Shown piece by piece: positions 1 through 7,286 of a DNA stretch of 7,286 nucleotides. The stretch comes from Rhodospirillales bacterium RIFCSPLOWO2_12_FULL_67_15 (GTDB lineage: Bacteria > Pseudomonadota > Alphaproteobacteria > Rhodospirillales > 2-12-FULL-67-15), in the NCBI GenBank assembly GCA_001830475.1, contig MIAC01000083.1, positions 1 through 7,286 on the forward strand, in the 5' to 3' direction. The position numbers and the translations under genes are program-made. Each line of letters starts with the position of its first letter. Positions within the stretch are counted from its first letter, which is position 1. The notes under the pieces are model-generated. The model was not told where the DNA came from. It searched no databases and worked only from the letters and a program-made list of their open reading frames with translations.

Positions 1-1
1 C

Positions 2-1408
2 TTCGATCCGGGCACCACCGCCACCACCAAGGTCATCAGCGCCGCCGCCGAGACCCTGACCTTGCCCGCCAGCAGCGTGCTCAATGTCGGACTGCATGCC
101 AATACCCAAGTGATAGCGGACGGCACGTCCATCCTCGTGATCGATACCGGCAACGACGCCTCCGCCATCACCACCGCGCTCGGCGACGGCCGGATCGTGC
201 TGGTCGATAGCGGCATGATCGACCTGCAGAACAACGTTTCGACTCTCTCGGATCTGATTATCAAGGTGGTCTACTTGTCGACCCCCGCGGGCGCGACCGG
301 CAACGCCGCCGCCGCGCTCACCCCGGCCTTGACCGCGACCGCGGGCGACGCAGCCGCCTTCGCCGCGATCGCCAGCCTGACGACGGCGCAGACGGCGAGT
401 GCCGGCATCCAGTTGGCGCCCGCCCCGGCCGGCGTCAGCGCGGTCGCGGGCGCGACCGGTTCGGTGGTGCTGAACACCGTCTCCGGCCGTCTCGCTTCGG
501 TTCGCTCGGGCGGCTCCTACGCCGGCCGCGAGCAGACCGGCTTCTCGAGCGGCGGCGAGGGCATGAGCAACGCCGTTTGGATCCGGCCCTTCACCAACCA
601 CGCCGACCAGGGCCTGCGCGACAAGATCGACGGTTACAACGCCGCCACCTACGGCGTCGCCGGCGGCGTCGACCGCATGTTCGGCGACAACTTCCGCCTC
701 GGCCTCTCGTTCAGCTACGCCAACACCGACGTCGATGGCGACAGCGTCGCCAAGAACCAGACCGACGTGAACAGCTACCAGGTGGCCGTCTACGGCGACT
801 ATACCTTCCCCAACTTCTACCTCGAAGGCATGGCCGGCTACGCCTACAACGACGTGGATACCAGCCGCGTGATCAACTTCGGCGGCCTCAACCGCATCGC
901 CTCGGGCAGCTACAGCGCCGATCAGTACATGGCCCGGATCGGCGCCGGCGTGCCGCTGAAGGTGACCGGCACCCCCCACGTCTTCACGCCCAACGCCGCG
1001 GTCCAGTACACCCGCGTCGCCAGCGAGACCTACACCGAAACCGGCGCCGGCGCGCTCAACCTCAGGGTCGTCCCGGAAGACATCGACATCGCGCTCTTGA
1101 TGGCCGGCGTGAAGTACAACGGCACCTTCAAGGCGACCGGCGGCGGCACGCTCCGGCCCGAGATTCGCCTCGCCGTCTTGTACGACGCGGTCGGCGACGA
1201 AGCCGTGTCCACCTCGACCTTCACCGGCGGCGGCGCGGCGTTCAAGACCACCGGCGCGGACGTCGCCCAGTTGGGCGGCGCGGCGGGGGTCGGCCTGACC
1301 TACTCCACCCCCGACAAGCGCTGGGACTTCAGCGTCGACTACGACGGCGAAATGCGGGAAGACTTCATCGCCCATTCCGGCAAGCTCGAGGCCCGCTTCA
1401 AGTTCTGA
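2..1408 (+). CDS. Autotransporter beta-barrel domain protein, C-terminal part (5' end outside window)
   Basis: The reading frame is open from the first bases of the window, so the true start lies upstream; the TTG at 62 is only the first possible start codon inside the window. Numbering from that TTG, residues 1-75 look like the end of a beta-helical passenger (short repeated beta-strand pattern with Asp/Gly turns). Residues 76-135 are an Ala/Thr/Pro-rich linker. From about 170 (SNAVWIRPF) to 448 there is a typical autotransporter translocator barrel: alternating hydrophobic/polar strands such as FRLGLSFSYANTDVDG and SYQVAVYGDYTF, a late strand RWDFSVDYDGE, and a C-terminal LEARFKF ending in Phe, the usual outer-membrane insertion signal. 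In this family the barrel inserts in the outer membrane through the Bam complex and exposes or releases the passenger. The passenger's function cannot be read from what is present. No signal peptide is visible because the N-terminus is missing. An intrinsic terminator follows 31 bases after the stop, so this is the last gene of its unit. Confidence 0.88.
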   Translation, partial: FDPGTTATTKVISAAAETLTLPASSVLNVGLHANTQVIADGTSILVIDTGNDASAITTALGDGRIVLVDSGMIDLQNNVSTLSDLIIKVVYLSTPAGATGNAAAALTPALTATAGDAAAFAAIASLTTAQTASAGIQLAPAPAGVSAVAGATGSVVLNTVSGRLASVRSGGSYAGREQTGFSSGGEGMSNAVWIRPFTNHADQGLRDKIDGYNAATYGVAGGVDRMFGDNFRLGLSFSYANTDVDGDSVAKNQTDVNSYQVAVYGDYTFPNFYLEGMAGYAYNDVDTSRVINFGGLNRIASGSYSADQYMARIGAGVPLKVTGTPHVFTPNAAVQYTRVASETYTETGAGALNLRVVPEDIDIALLMAGVKYNGTFKATGGGTLRPEIRLAVLYDAVGDEAVSTSTFTGGGAAFKTTGADVAQLGGAAGVGLTYSTPDKRWDFSVDYDGEMREDFIAHSGKLEARFKF

Positions 1409-1438
1409 TCTTGGGCTTCGGCTTCGGTTTCTCGGACG

Positions 1439-1474
1439 CGGCCCCGTCGAGTTTCGGCGGGGCCGTTTCCTTTT
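1439..1474 (+). terminator. Rho-independent terminator after the autotransporter gene
   Basis: A perfect 8-bp GC-rich stem is formed by CGGCCCCG (1439-1446) and CGGGGCCG (1458-1465) with an 11-base loop. It is followed at once by the T-rich run TTTCCTTTT. It lies 31 bases after the stop codon of the upstream gene and separates it from the cold-shock gene. Confidence 0.85.
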
Positions 1475-1594
1475 CGGCCCGGGATCGCCCCCCCCGGTTC
1501 CACGCAAGCCACTGATAAACTTGATTAAAATAGGGACGAGGGGGCGGTGGAAGAATATTTTCTCGGGCCTCGTTTCTTTCGCGCGAATCCGGGC

Positions 1595-1748
1595 TATGTT
1601 CCACCCATACGTCTCGCAGGTGTTATGTGCTGTCCGGACGACCGCCGCTTCGGTTCGCTTGGTTATCTCCTGACATTGTGAACGTTACCGACGATCGGGC
1701 CTCGCAAGGTGCGCGGCGCGAATTCCCATAGATGTTGGAGATACGACA
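1595..1748 (+). promoter_or_regulatory. Putative 5' leader of the cold-shock gene with ribosome-binding-site-pairing segment
   Basis: The 340-base gap 1409-1748 contains the upstream terminator, then about 120 bases (1475-1594) where I see nothing definite, then this candidate leader. A weak -10-like TATGTT lies at 1595-1600 with no convincing -35, so the transcription start is uncertain. The ribosome binding site GGAG (1737-1740) is 8 bases before the ATG. TATCTCC at 1664-1670 is exactly complementary to GGAGATA at 1737-1743, so the leader could fold back and mask the ribosome binding site. A small CCGA/TCGG hairpin (1688-1698) lies inside the enclosed loop. Long structured leaders that control translation by temperature are known for enterobacterial cspA; extending that idea here is inference. 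Confidence 0.5.
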
Positions 1749-1958
1749 ATGGCGACTGGAACAGTAAAGTGGTTTAACCCCGCCAAGGGGTTCGGGTTCA
1801 TCGCTCCCTCGGACGGATCGAAGGACGCTTTCGTCCATATATCCGCCGTCGAGCGGGCCGGCCTGAGCGGCCTCAAGGAAGGGCAGAAGGTTTCCTACGA
1901 ACTTCAGCCCGGACAGAACGGCAAATCCTCGGCCGAGAACCTGTCCCTCGTCGACTGA
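1749..1958 (+). CDS. cspA: Cold-shock domain protein, CspA family
   Basis: This 69-residue protein is a single cold-shock domain (OB fold) of the standard family length. It begins [18 protein letters not shown], with the RNP1 motif KGFGFI at residues 13-18 and RNP2 as AFVHI at 27-31. The aromatic residues W8, F9, F15, F17, F28 and H30 that stack on nucleobases are all present. Family members bind single-stranded RNA and DNA in the cytoplasm and act as RNA chaperones that melt secondary structure, in the cold or during growth transitions. The ATG start is supported by GGAG 8 bases upstream and by agreement with the family N-terminus. The gene stands alone between a terminator and GC-rich hairpins. 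Alphaproteobacteria usually have several csp paralogues, so the family is certain but the exact paralogue, and whether it is cold-induced, is not. Confidence 0.96.
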   Translation: MATGTVKWFNPAKGFGFIAPSDGSKDAFVHISAVERAGLSGLKEGQKVSYELQPGQNGKSSAENLSLVD

Positions 1959-1993
1959 CGGCGCGAACGACGACTGTGTTGCCGCCTCCTCCG

Positions 1994-2040
1994 CCCCCGG
2001 GCTCTTCGACCCGGGGGTCGGCCGGGGGCGGCCGCCGGCC
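1994..2040 (+). terminator. Tandem GC-rich hairpins after the cold-shock gene (possible terminator)
   Basis: CCCCCGGG (1994-2001) pairs perfectly with CCCGGGGG (2010-2017) around an 8-base loop, 35 bases after the csp stop. A second hairpin, GGCCGG (2020-2025) with CCGGCC (2035-2040), follows directly. No T-run comes immediately after either stem, so this is not a textbook intrinsic terminator. A T-rich tract (2076-2097) starts about 35 bases further on. The hairpins may instead protect the 3' end of the mRNA. Confidence 0.45.
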
Positions 2041-2143
2041 TTGGCCTTCCCGGATTGGGGCGCGCGCGGGCTCGATTTTTTAGTTTTTTTCTTTATTCCT
2101 TCCGTCTTTATCGTCGTTCTCAGCGAACGAGAGGATCGTCGCC

Positions 2144-2404
2144 ATGAAAAAATCAGCGAAATCGAGGGCCGAGGAGCAGTTCGCCCGCATCCGCAACACC
2201 GAACAGGACAAGAAAGTCCTGCGCGACCGGGAAAAGGCGGAAAACGAACGGGCGGCCCATGTCGCGCGCCTGCGCGGGCTCAGGCTCGCCAAGGAGGCCG
2301 CCGACAAGGACGCCGCCGCCAAGGCGGCGGCCGAAGCCCAGGCGGCGAAAGCCAGCCGCCCGCGCAAGACCGCGGCCGCGCCGGACGCGGACCCGACGGG
2401 CTAA
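2144..2404 (+). CDS. Small charged alpha-helical protein of unknown function
   Basis: This 86-residue protein has a good ribosome binding site (GAGG at 2131-2134, 9 bases before the ATG). Residues 1-65 are dense in Lys, Arg, Glu and Ala with no proline and should form a long, possibly coiled-coil, helix; 66-86 is a flexible Ala/Pro/Lys/Arg tail. There is no signal peptide or membrane segment, so it is probably cytoplasmic. The pattern RAEEQFARI...RDREKAENERAAHVARLRGLRLAKEAADK resembles, from memory, small uncharacterised proteins annotated as hypothetical in many alphaproteobacteria; I know of no assigned function. The coding frame is favoured over a longer overlapping frame (2041-2550) because of the ribosome binding site and the coherent helical composition. 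It lies between the csp gene and a hairpin repeat, apparently as a single gene. Confidence 0.75.
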   Translation: MKKSAKSRAEEQFARIRNTEQDKKVLRDREKAENERAAHVARLRGLRLAKEAADKDAAAKAAAEAQAAKASRPRKTAAAPDADPTG

Positions 2405-2431
2405 CGCAGGCGGCGGCTAGATGTGTTACCT

Positions 2432-2523
2432 CGTCATTCCCGCGAAAGCGGGAATCCAGCTTTTTTCAAGAGCATGGACCCCCGCCTGCGCGGGGGCCGG
2501 CCCCCGCGCAAGCGGGGGTGACG
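2432..2523. repeat. Three-hairpin palindromic repeat element (REP/MITE-like)
   Basis: Three perfect hairpins are arranged in a row. ATTCCCGC (2436-2443) pairs with GCGGGAAT (2448-2455) around a GAAA loop; CCCCCGC (2479-2485) with GCGGGGG (2490-2496) around CTGC; and CCCCCGC (2501-2507) with GCGGGGG (2512-2518) around GCAA. The outer ends CGTCA (2432-2436) and TGACG (2519-2523) are inverted repeats that close the whole unit. This matches a dispersed repeat type I recall from Rhodospirillales and related genomes. No transposase is present. It lies between convergent genes, 27 bases after the stop of the small charged protein gene, and could also act as a bidirectional 3' barrier. Confidence 0.8.
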
Positions 2524-2596
2524 ATTCCTACTGAACGAAACCCGCTCTAGGCTCCAAGGCCGGCGGGCGGGACTTTTTCGCCCCGGCGGTAAAATC

Positions 2597-2673
2597 TGGT
2601 GGGCCCGGCAGGACTCGAACCTGCAACCAGGCCGTTATGAGCGGCCGGCTCTAACCAGTTGAGCTACGGGCCC
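2597..2673 (-). tRNA. tRNA with anticodon CAU, probably tRNA-Ile2 (lysidine-modified)
   Basis: The minus strand folds into a complete 77-nt tRNA with an encoded CCA end. The acceptor stem is GGGCCCG/CGGGCCC, the D-arm GCTC/GAGC, the anticodon stem GGCCG/CGGCC with loop CTCATAA (anticodon CAT, at plus-strand 2637-2639), the variable loop TGGTT, and the T-arm GCAGG-TTCGAGT-CCTGC, with discriminator A73. All stems are fully paired. A 1-72 G:C pair excludes the initiator tRNA, which has a mismatch there. The acceptor stem and loop look more like tRNA-Ile(CAU), whose C34 is converted to lysidine by TilS so that it reads AUA, than like elongator tRNA-Met; this choice is inference. The gene lies directly downstream of the rpoD terminator on the same strand. 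Confidence 0.93.
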
Positions 2674-2690
2674 GCCTCGGGGGCGGAACG

Positions 2691-2716
2691 AAAAGGCCGG
2701 GGTTCGCACCCCGGCC
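2691..2716 (-). terminator. Rho-independent terminator of rpoD
   Basis: Read on the minus strand, GGCCGGGG and CCCCGGCC form a perfect 8-bp stem (2695-2702 with 2709-2716) around a 6-base loop, followed by TTTT (2691-2694) and further pyrimidines. It lies about 50 bases after the rpoD stop codon. An A-rich stretch (plus-strand T-rich, 2733-2753) lies between the stop and the hairpin. Confidence 0.85.
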
Positions 2717-2764
2717 AATCTTAATCCAATCCGATTTTTCTTTTTCTTTTTTCCGCACGAGCCC

Positions 2765-5116
<2,352 letters not shown>

Positions 5117-5339
5117 TTAAGTTTGCTCATGAGAATTGCGTCCGCCGCGATCCGGTCATCCGGCGATTTCGGCAGCCCATGGTCCAAAAGAGGACCGCCG
5201 TCGGCCCAGGCCGCGGCGACCCGTTTGATCGAAACGGAGTCTAGAAATGGTGTTGCCGATGGTCCGTTTGCAACCGGTGAAGGCCTTCCGGGGCACGAAA
5301 AAACTCGCCCGCACCCGCTCACCCCCGGAAAGCGGGTGG
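5117..5339 (-). promoter_or_regulatory. Long structured leader upstream of rpoD
   Basis: The dnaG-rpoD gap (5117-5454) holds no convincing gene. If transcription starts just after the predicted promoter, the rpoD mRNA has a leader of about 215 bases. On the minus strand it contains CTTTCCGGGG (5323-5332) able to pair with CCCCGGAAGG (5284-5293, one G-U), a T6 run (5298-5303), a perfect 6-bp hairpin CCGTTT/AAACGG (5221-5237) and a 5-bp hairpin GGTCC/GGACC (5181-5196). A 69-codon open frame beginning with GTG at 5322 runs through it and stops in an ATGA overlap with the rpoD start. It has no spaced ribosome binding site and no recognisable product, so I do not call it a gene. Confidence 0.45.
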
Positions 5340-5368
5340 TCTTTAAGGGCAGTCGAGAGCATTGTCAA
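5340..5368 (-). promoter_or_regulatory. Probable rpoD promoter
   Basis: On the minus strand a perfect -35 hexamer TTGACA (5363-5368) is followed, after 17 bases, by a weaker -10 TAAAGA (5340-5345). An A/T-rich tract (5380-5398) lies just upstream, as in promoters with an UP element. The -35 reads CTTGACA, so overlap with a heat-shock-type (CTTG) promoter is possible but unproven. The site allows rpoD to be expressed separately from dnaG. Confidence 0.6.
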
Positions 5369-5454
5369 GCCGAGACCCATAAAAAAATAAACAAAACAGG
5401 GGGTTAGACAAATCCGGGGAAGGCTGGGCGAAGCAATTTCCGGGCCAACCCGGG

Positions 5455-7286
5455 TTACTCCGCCGCCTCGTCGCTACCGAGGCGCGCCGCAAGCGCGGCC
5501 CGGCGGCGCTCCCAGGCCTCGGATTCGACCGTCAGTGTCTCAGGCTCTCTGGGTTCGCTCGGGCCGGCCTCGGCCACGAGACGGGCGTGCAGGCTCGCGT
5601 TCTCGGCCCAGGTGGCGCGGACATCGGCAAGGGACGCCTCCGGCTGGACCATCCGGTGCGCTCTGATCAGGGGATGGGCCAGCACTTCGGCAAGCGTCAC
5701 GGCGAGCGCCGGATCGGCGAGAAGCGCCGCCGCCTCGGCCGCCGTCCAGCCCTCGGTTGTTGGCCCGCCTATCGGCGGGACCGCGCGCCCGAGCGCTTGC
5801 ACCAGCCCCTGGCGCAACAAGTCCAGCCGGGCATCGGCGAAACGGACGGTGCCGAGGTCTTCCTCGATCTCCGCGAACAGGCGGCAATGGTTGACCGCGA
5901 GCGCGAGCATGACCCGCTCGGCCTCGGCGAACGAACCGGCCGGCGCCGCCAGCGCCGCTCGCGCCGCGATGCCCGGCGCGGCCTTCGGCGGAGGGGCGGA
6001 CGCGGCCGGGCCAAGGCGGCCGCGTCCGTTCCGGAAGGCCGAACCGCGCCCGCTTTGTTCGCGCGCGCTCCGGAATTCGCGCCAGGCCCGGTCGCGGAAG
6101 GCTTGCAGGAAGTGGGTCCGCACGGTCGGGTCCTCGATCTCAAGGGCATGACGGCGGAGACGGTCCTCGAGCGCGGCGCGGGCCTCGGGCGTCGCCGGCA
6201 GGCCGGTCTCGGTTTCGAACAGCCACAGCGTCTCCGAGAGCGCGAGCGGGCGGCTCAACACCTTGCGCATGGCGTCCGCGCCCTGGCGGCGGATCAGGCT
6301 GTCGGGATCCTCGCCCGCGGGGATAAAGGCGAAGCGGAGCGAATACCCCGGCTTCAACAGCGGCAGCGCGCGCACCACGGCGCGCAGCGCCGCGCGGCTT
6401 CCCGCGGCATCGCCGTCGAAACACAGGACCGGCTCGGGCGTGATCCGCCACAGAAGCCGAATCTGATCTTCGGTCAGCGCGGTGCCGAGCGGCGCGACCG
6501 CGTTCCGGATTCCCGCCTGGTGCAGCCCGATGACGTCCATGTAACCCTCGACCACGACCATTTCTCCGGCGGTCCGGGCCGGGCCGGCCGCATGGGACAG
6601 GCCGTAAAGGGTGAAGCCTTTGTGGAACAGCGGCGTTTCGGGAGAGTTGAGATACTTGGGCTCGCCGTCGCCGAGCACGCGCCCGCCGAAGGCGATGACC
6701 TGGCCCCGGCGATCGGCGATCGGGAACATGACCCGGCCGCGGAAGCGGTCGTAGGGATTTCCTTCGTCGGGCTTGATGAGCAGCCCGGCCTCGATCAGGC
6801 GCTCTTCGGTAAATCCTTCGCGCATCAGCGCGGCCTTGAGCGCGTCGCGCTTGTCGGGGGCGTAGCCGAGACGGAATTGGGCGATGGTTTCGTCCGCGAG
6901 TCCCCGGCCGCGCAGGTATTCGAGCGCATGCGCTCCCTCGGGCATCCGGAGGGTGCGCTCGAAGAACGCGCACGCGGCGGCGAGCGCGGGGACCAGCGCG
7001 CCGCGCGATTCGTCGCGGACGCGCGTCTCCGGATCGCGCTCGGGCAATTCCATTCCCGCGTCGCGGGCGAGCCGCTCGACCGCTTCCGGAAACGACAGCC
7101 CCTCGGTCTCCATGACGAAATCGAAAATGCTGCCGTGCTTGCCGCAGCCGAAGCAATGGTAGAAGCCCTTGTCCTCGTTGACGGTGAAGGAGGGCGTTTT
7201 TTCCTTGTGGAACGGGCAGAGCCCGAGATGCTCGCGCCCGCGCCGGATCAGGCGCACGCGCTTGCCCACGATCGGAACGAGCCCGA
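5455..7286 (-). CDS. dnaG: DNA primase DnaG (N-terminal few residues outside window)
   Basis: DnaG makes the short RNA primers used by the replisome, working with the DnaB helicase. The frame is open to the window edge (GLVPIVGKRVRL...), so about 20 N-terminal residues are missing; the GTG at 7269 is an internal codon, not the start. Numbering from that GTG: a CHC2 zinc-binding domain with C18, H21, C39 and C42 (CPFHKEKTPSF, CFGCGKHG); the RNA-polymerase-like core including RFRGRVMFPI (175-184) and YLNSPETPLFHK (206-217); the Toprim metal site with E241 (VVVEGYMD) and D285/D287 (FDGDAAGS); GEDPDSL (319-325); then a Pro/Ala-rich linker (about 405-447) and a C-terminal helical domain (about 448-604) expected to contact DnaB. 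All catalytic motifs seen are intact. rpoD follows 338 bases downstream, as in macromolecular synthesis clusters. A weak 5-bp hairpin (5440-5453) follows the stop without a T-run, so readthrough into rpoD is plausible. Confidence 0.97.
   Translation of the reverse strand, partial: GLVPIVGKRVRLIRRGREHLGLCPFHKEKTPSFTVNEDKGFYHCFGCGKHGSIFDFVMETEGLSFPEAVERLARDAGMELPERDPETRVRDESRGALVPALAAACAFFERTLRMPEGAHALEYLRGRGLADETIAQFRLGYAPDKRDALKAALMREGFTEERLIEAGLLIKPDEGNPYDRFRGRVMFPIADRRGQVIAFGGRVLGDGEPKYLNSPETPLFHKGFTLYGLSHAAGPARTAGEMVVVEGYMDVIGLHQAGIRNAVAPLGTALTEDQIRLLWRITPEPVLCFDGDAAGSRAALRAVVRALPLLKPGYSLRFAFIPAGEDPDSLIRRQGADAMRKVLSRPLALSETLWLFETETGLPATPEARAALEDRLRRHALEIEDPTVRTHFLQAFRDRAWREFRSAREQSGRGSAFRNGRGRLGPAASAPPPKAAPGIAARAALAAPAGSFAEAERVMLALAVNHCRLFAEIEEDLGTVRFADARLDLLRQGLVQALGRAVPPIGGPTTEGWTAAEAAALLADPALAVTLAEVLAHPLIRAHRMVQPEASLADVRATWAENASLHARLVAEAGPSEPREPETLTVESEAWERRRAALAARLGSDEAAE

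Noticed and set aside
577..1515. Plus-strand open frame of 312 codons overlapping the autotransporter
   Set aside because: Arg/Pro-rich +1-frame shadow of a clear beta-barrel coding sequence.
1514..1531. AT-rich GATAAA and TAAAAT motifs as a csp promoter -10
   Set aside because: No acceptable -35 lies at 16-18 bases upstream of either, so a promoter cannot be supported from sequence alone.
2041..2550. 169-codon plus-strand frame with a hydrophobic start (LDFLVFFFIPSVFIVVLS), which looks like a membrane segment
   Set aside because: The hydrophobic run comes from the T-rich tract, the rest is a shadow of the 86-residue gene, and the frame continues through the hairpin repeat.
2597..2673. tRNA as an integration site for a mobile element
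   Set aside because: No integrase, direct repeat of the tRNA end, or foreign-looking composition is visible next to it in this window.
5378..5453. Possible intrinsic terminator of dnaG (5-bp hairpin 5440-5453 and a distant T-rich run near 5378-5398)
   Set aside because: The stem is short and the T-rich run is about 40 bases away from it, so the two do not form a proper terminator.
6140..7156. 338-codon minus-strand frame inside dnaG
   Set aside because: Arg/Ala/Pro-rich out-of-frame shadow of the conserved primase sequence.

Overview
The window is GC-rich chromosomal DNA, and its gene content and protein sequences point to an alphaproteobacterium, probably of the Rhodospirillales type. The indications are a dnaG-rpoD pair, an alphaproteobacterial-style RpoD and CspA, a CCA-encoded tRNA-Ile2-like gene, and a dispersed hairpin repeat (CGTCATTCCCGCGAAAGCGGGAAT type) that I recall as common in such genomes. 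Most of the content is housekeeping.

Layout. Positions 1-1408 (+) hold the C-terminal part of an autotransporter outer-membrane protein, followed by an intrinsic terminator (1439-1474). A non-coding stretch of about 270 bases follows and includes a putative leader for a cold-shock protein gene (1749-1958, +). That gene is followed by GC-rich hairpins and a T-rich tract. Positions 2144-2404 (+) encode a small, highly charged helical protein of unknown function. A 92-base repeat of three stable hairpins (2432-2523) separates it from the convergent minus-strand genes. Those are, right to left, dnaG (DNA primase, 5' end cut by the window edge), rpoD (primary sigma factor, 783 aa), an intrinsic terminator, and a tRNA with anticodon CAU.

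How the genes work together. dnaG and rpoD are the replication-initiation and transcription-initiation members of the classical macromolecular synthesis cluster. Here a 338-base spacer separates them. It carries a good TTGACA-type promoter and a structured leader, so rpoD can probably be transcribed on its own. The tRNA sits just behind the rpoD terminator with no visible promoter of its own.

No mobile element, CRISPR array, phage gene or defence system is visible, and I see no new multigene system. The points most worth a second look are at the regulatory and protein-architecture level: (i) a perfect 7-base anti-Shine-Dalgarno match in the csp leader; (ii) a histone-H1-like Lys/Ala/Pro-rich tail of about 120 residues at the N-terminus of RpoD; (iii) alternative hairpins that could form a pseudoknot at the rpoD promoter/leader, together with an ATGA overlap at a start codon lacking an obvious ribosome binding site; (iv) the tRNA behind a terminator; and (v) the three-hairpin repeat.
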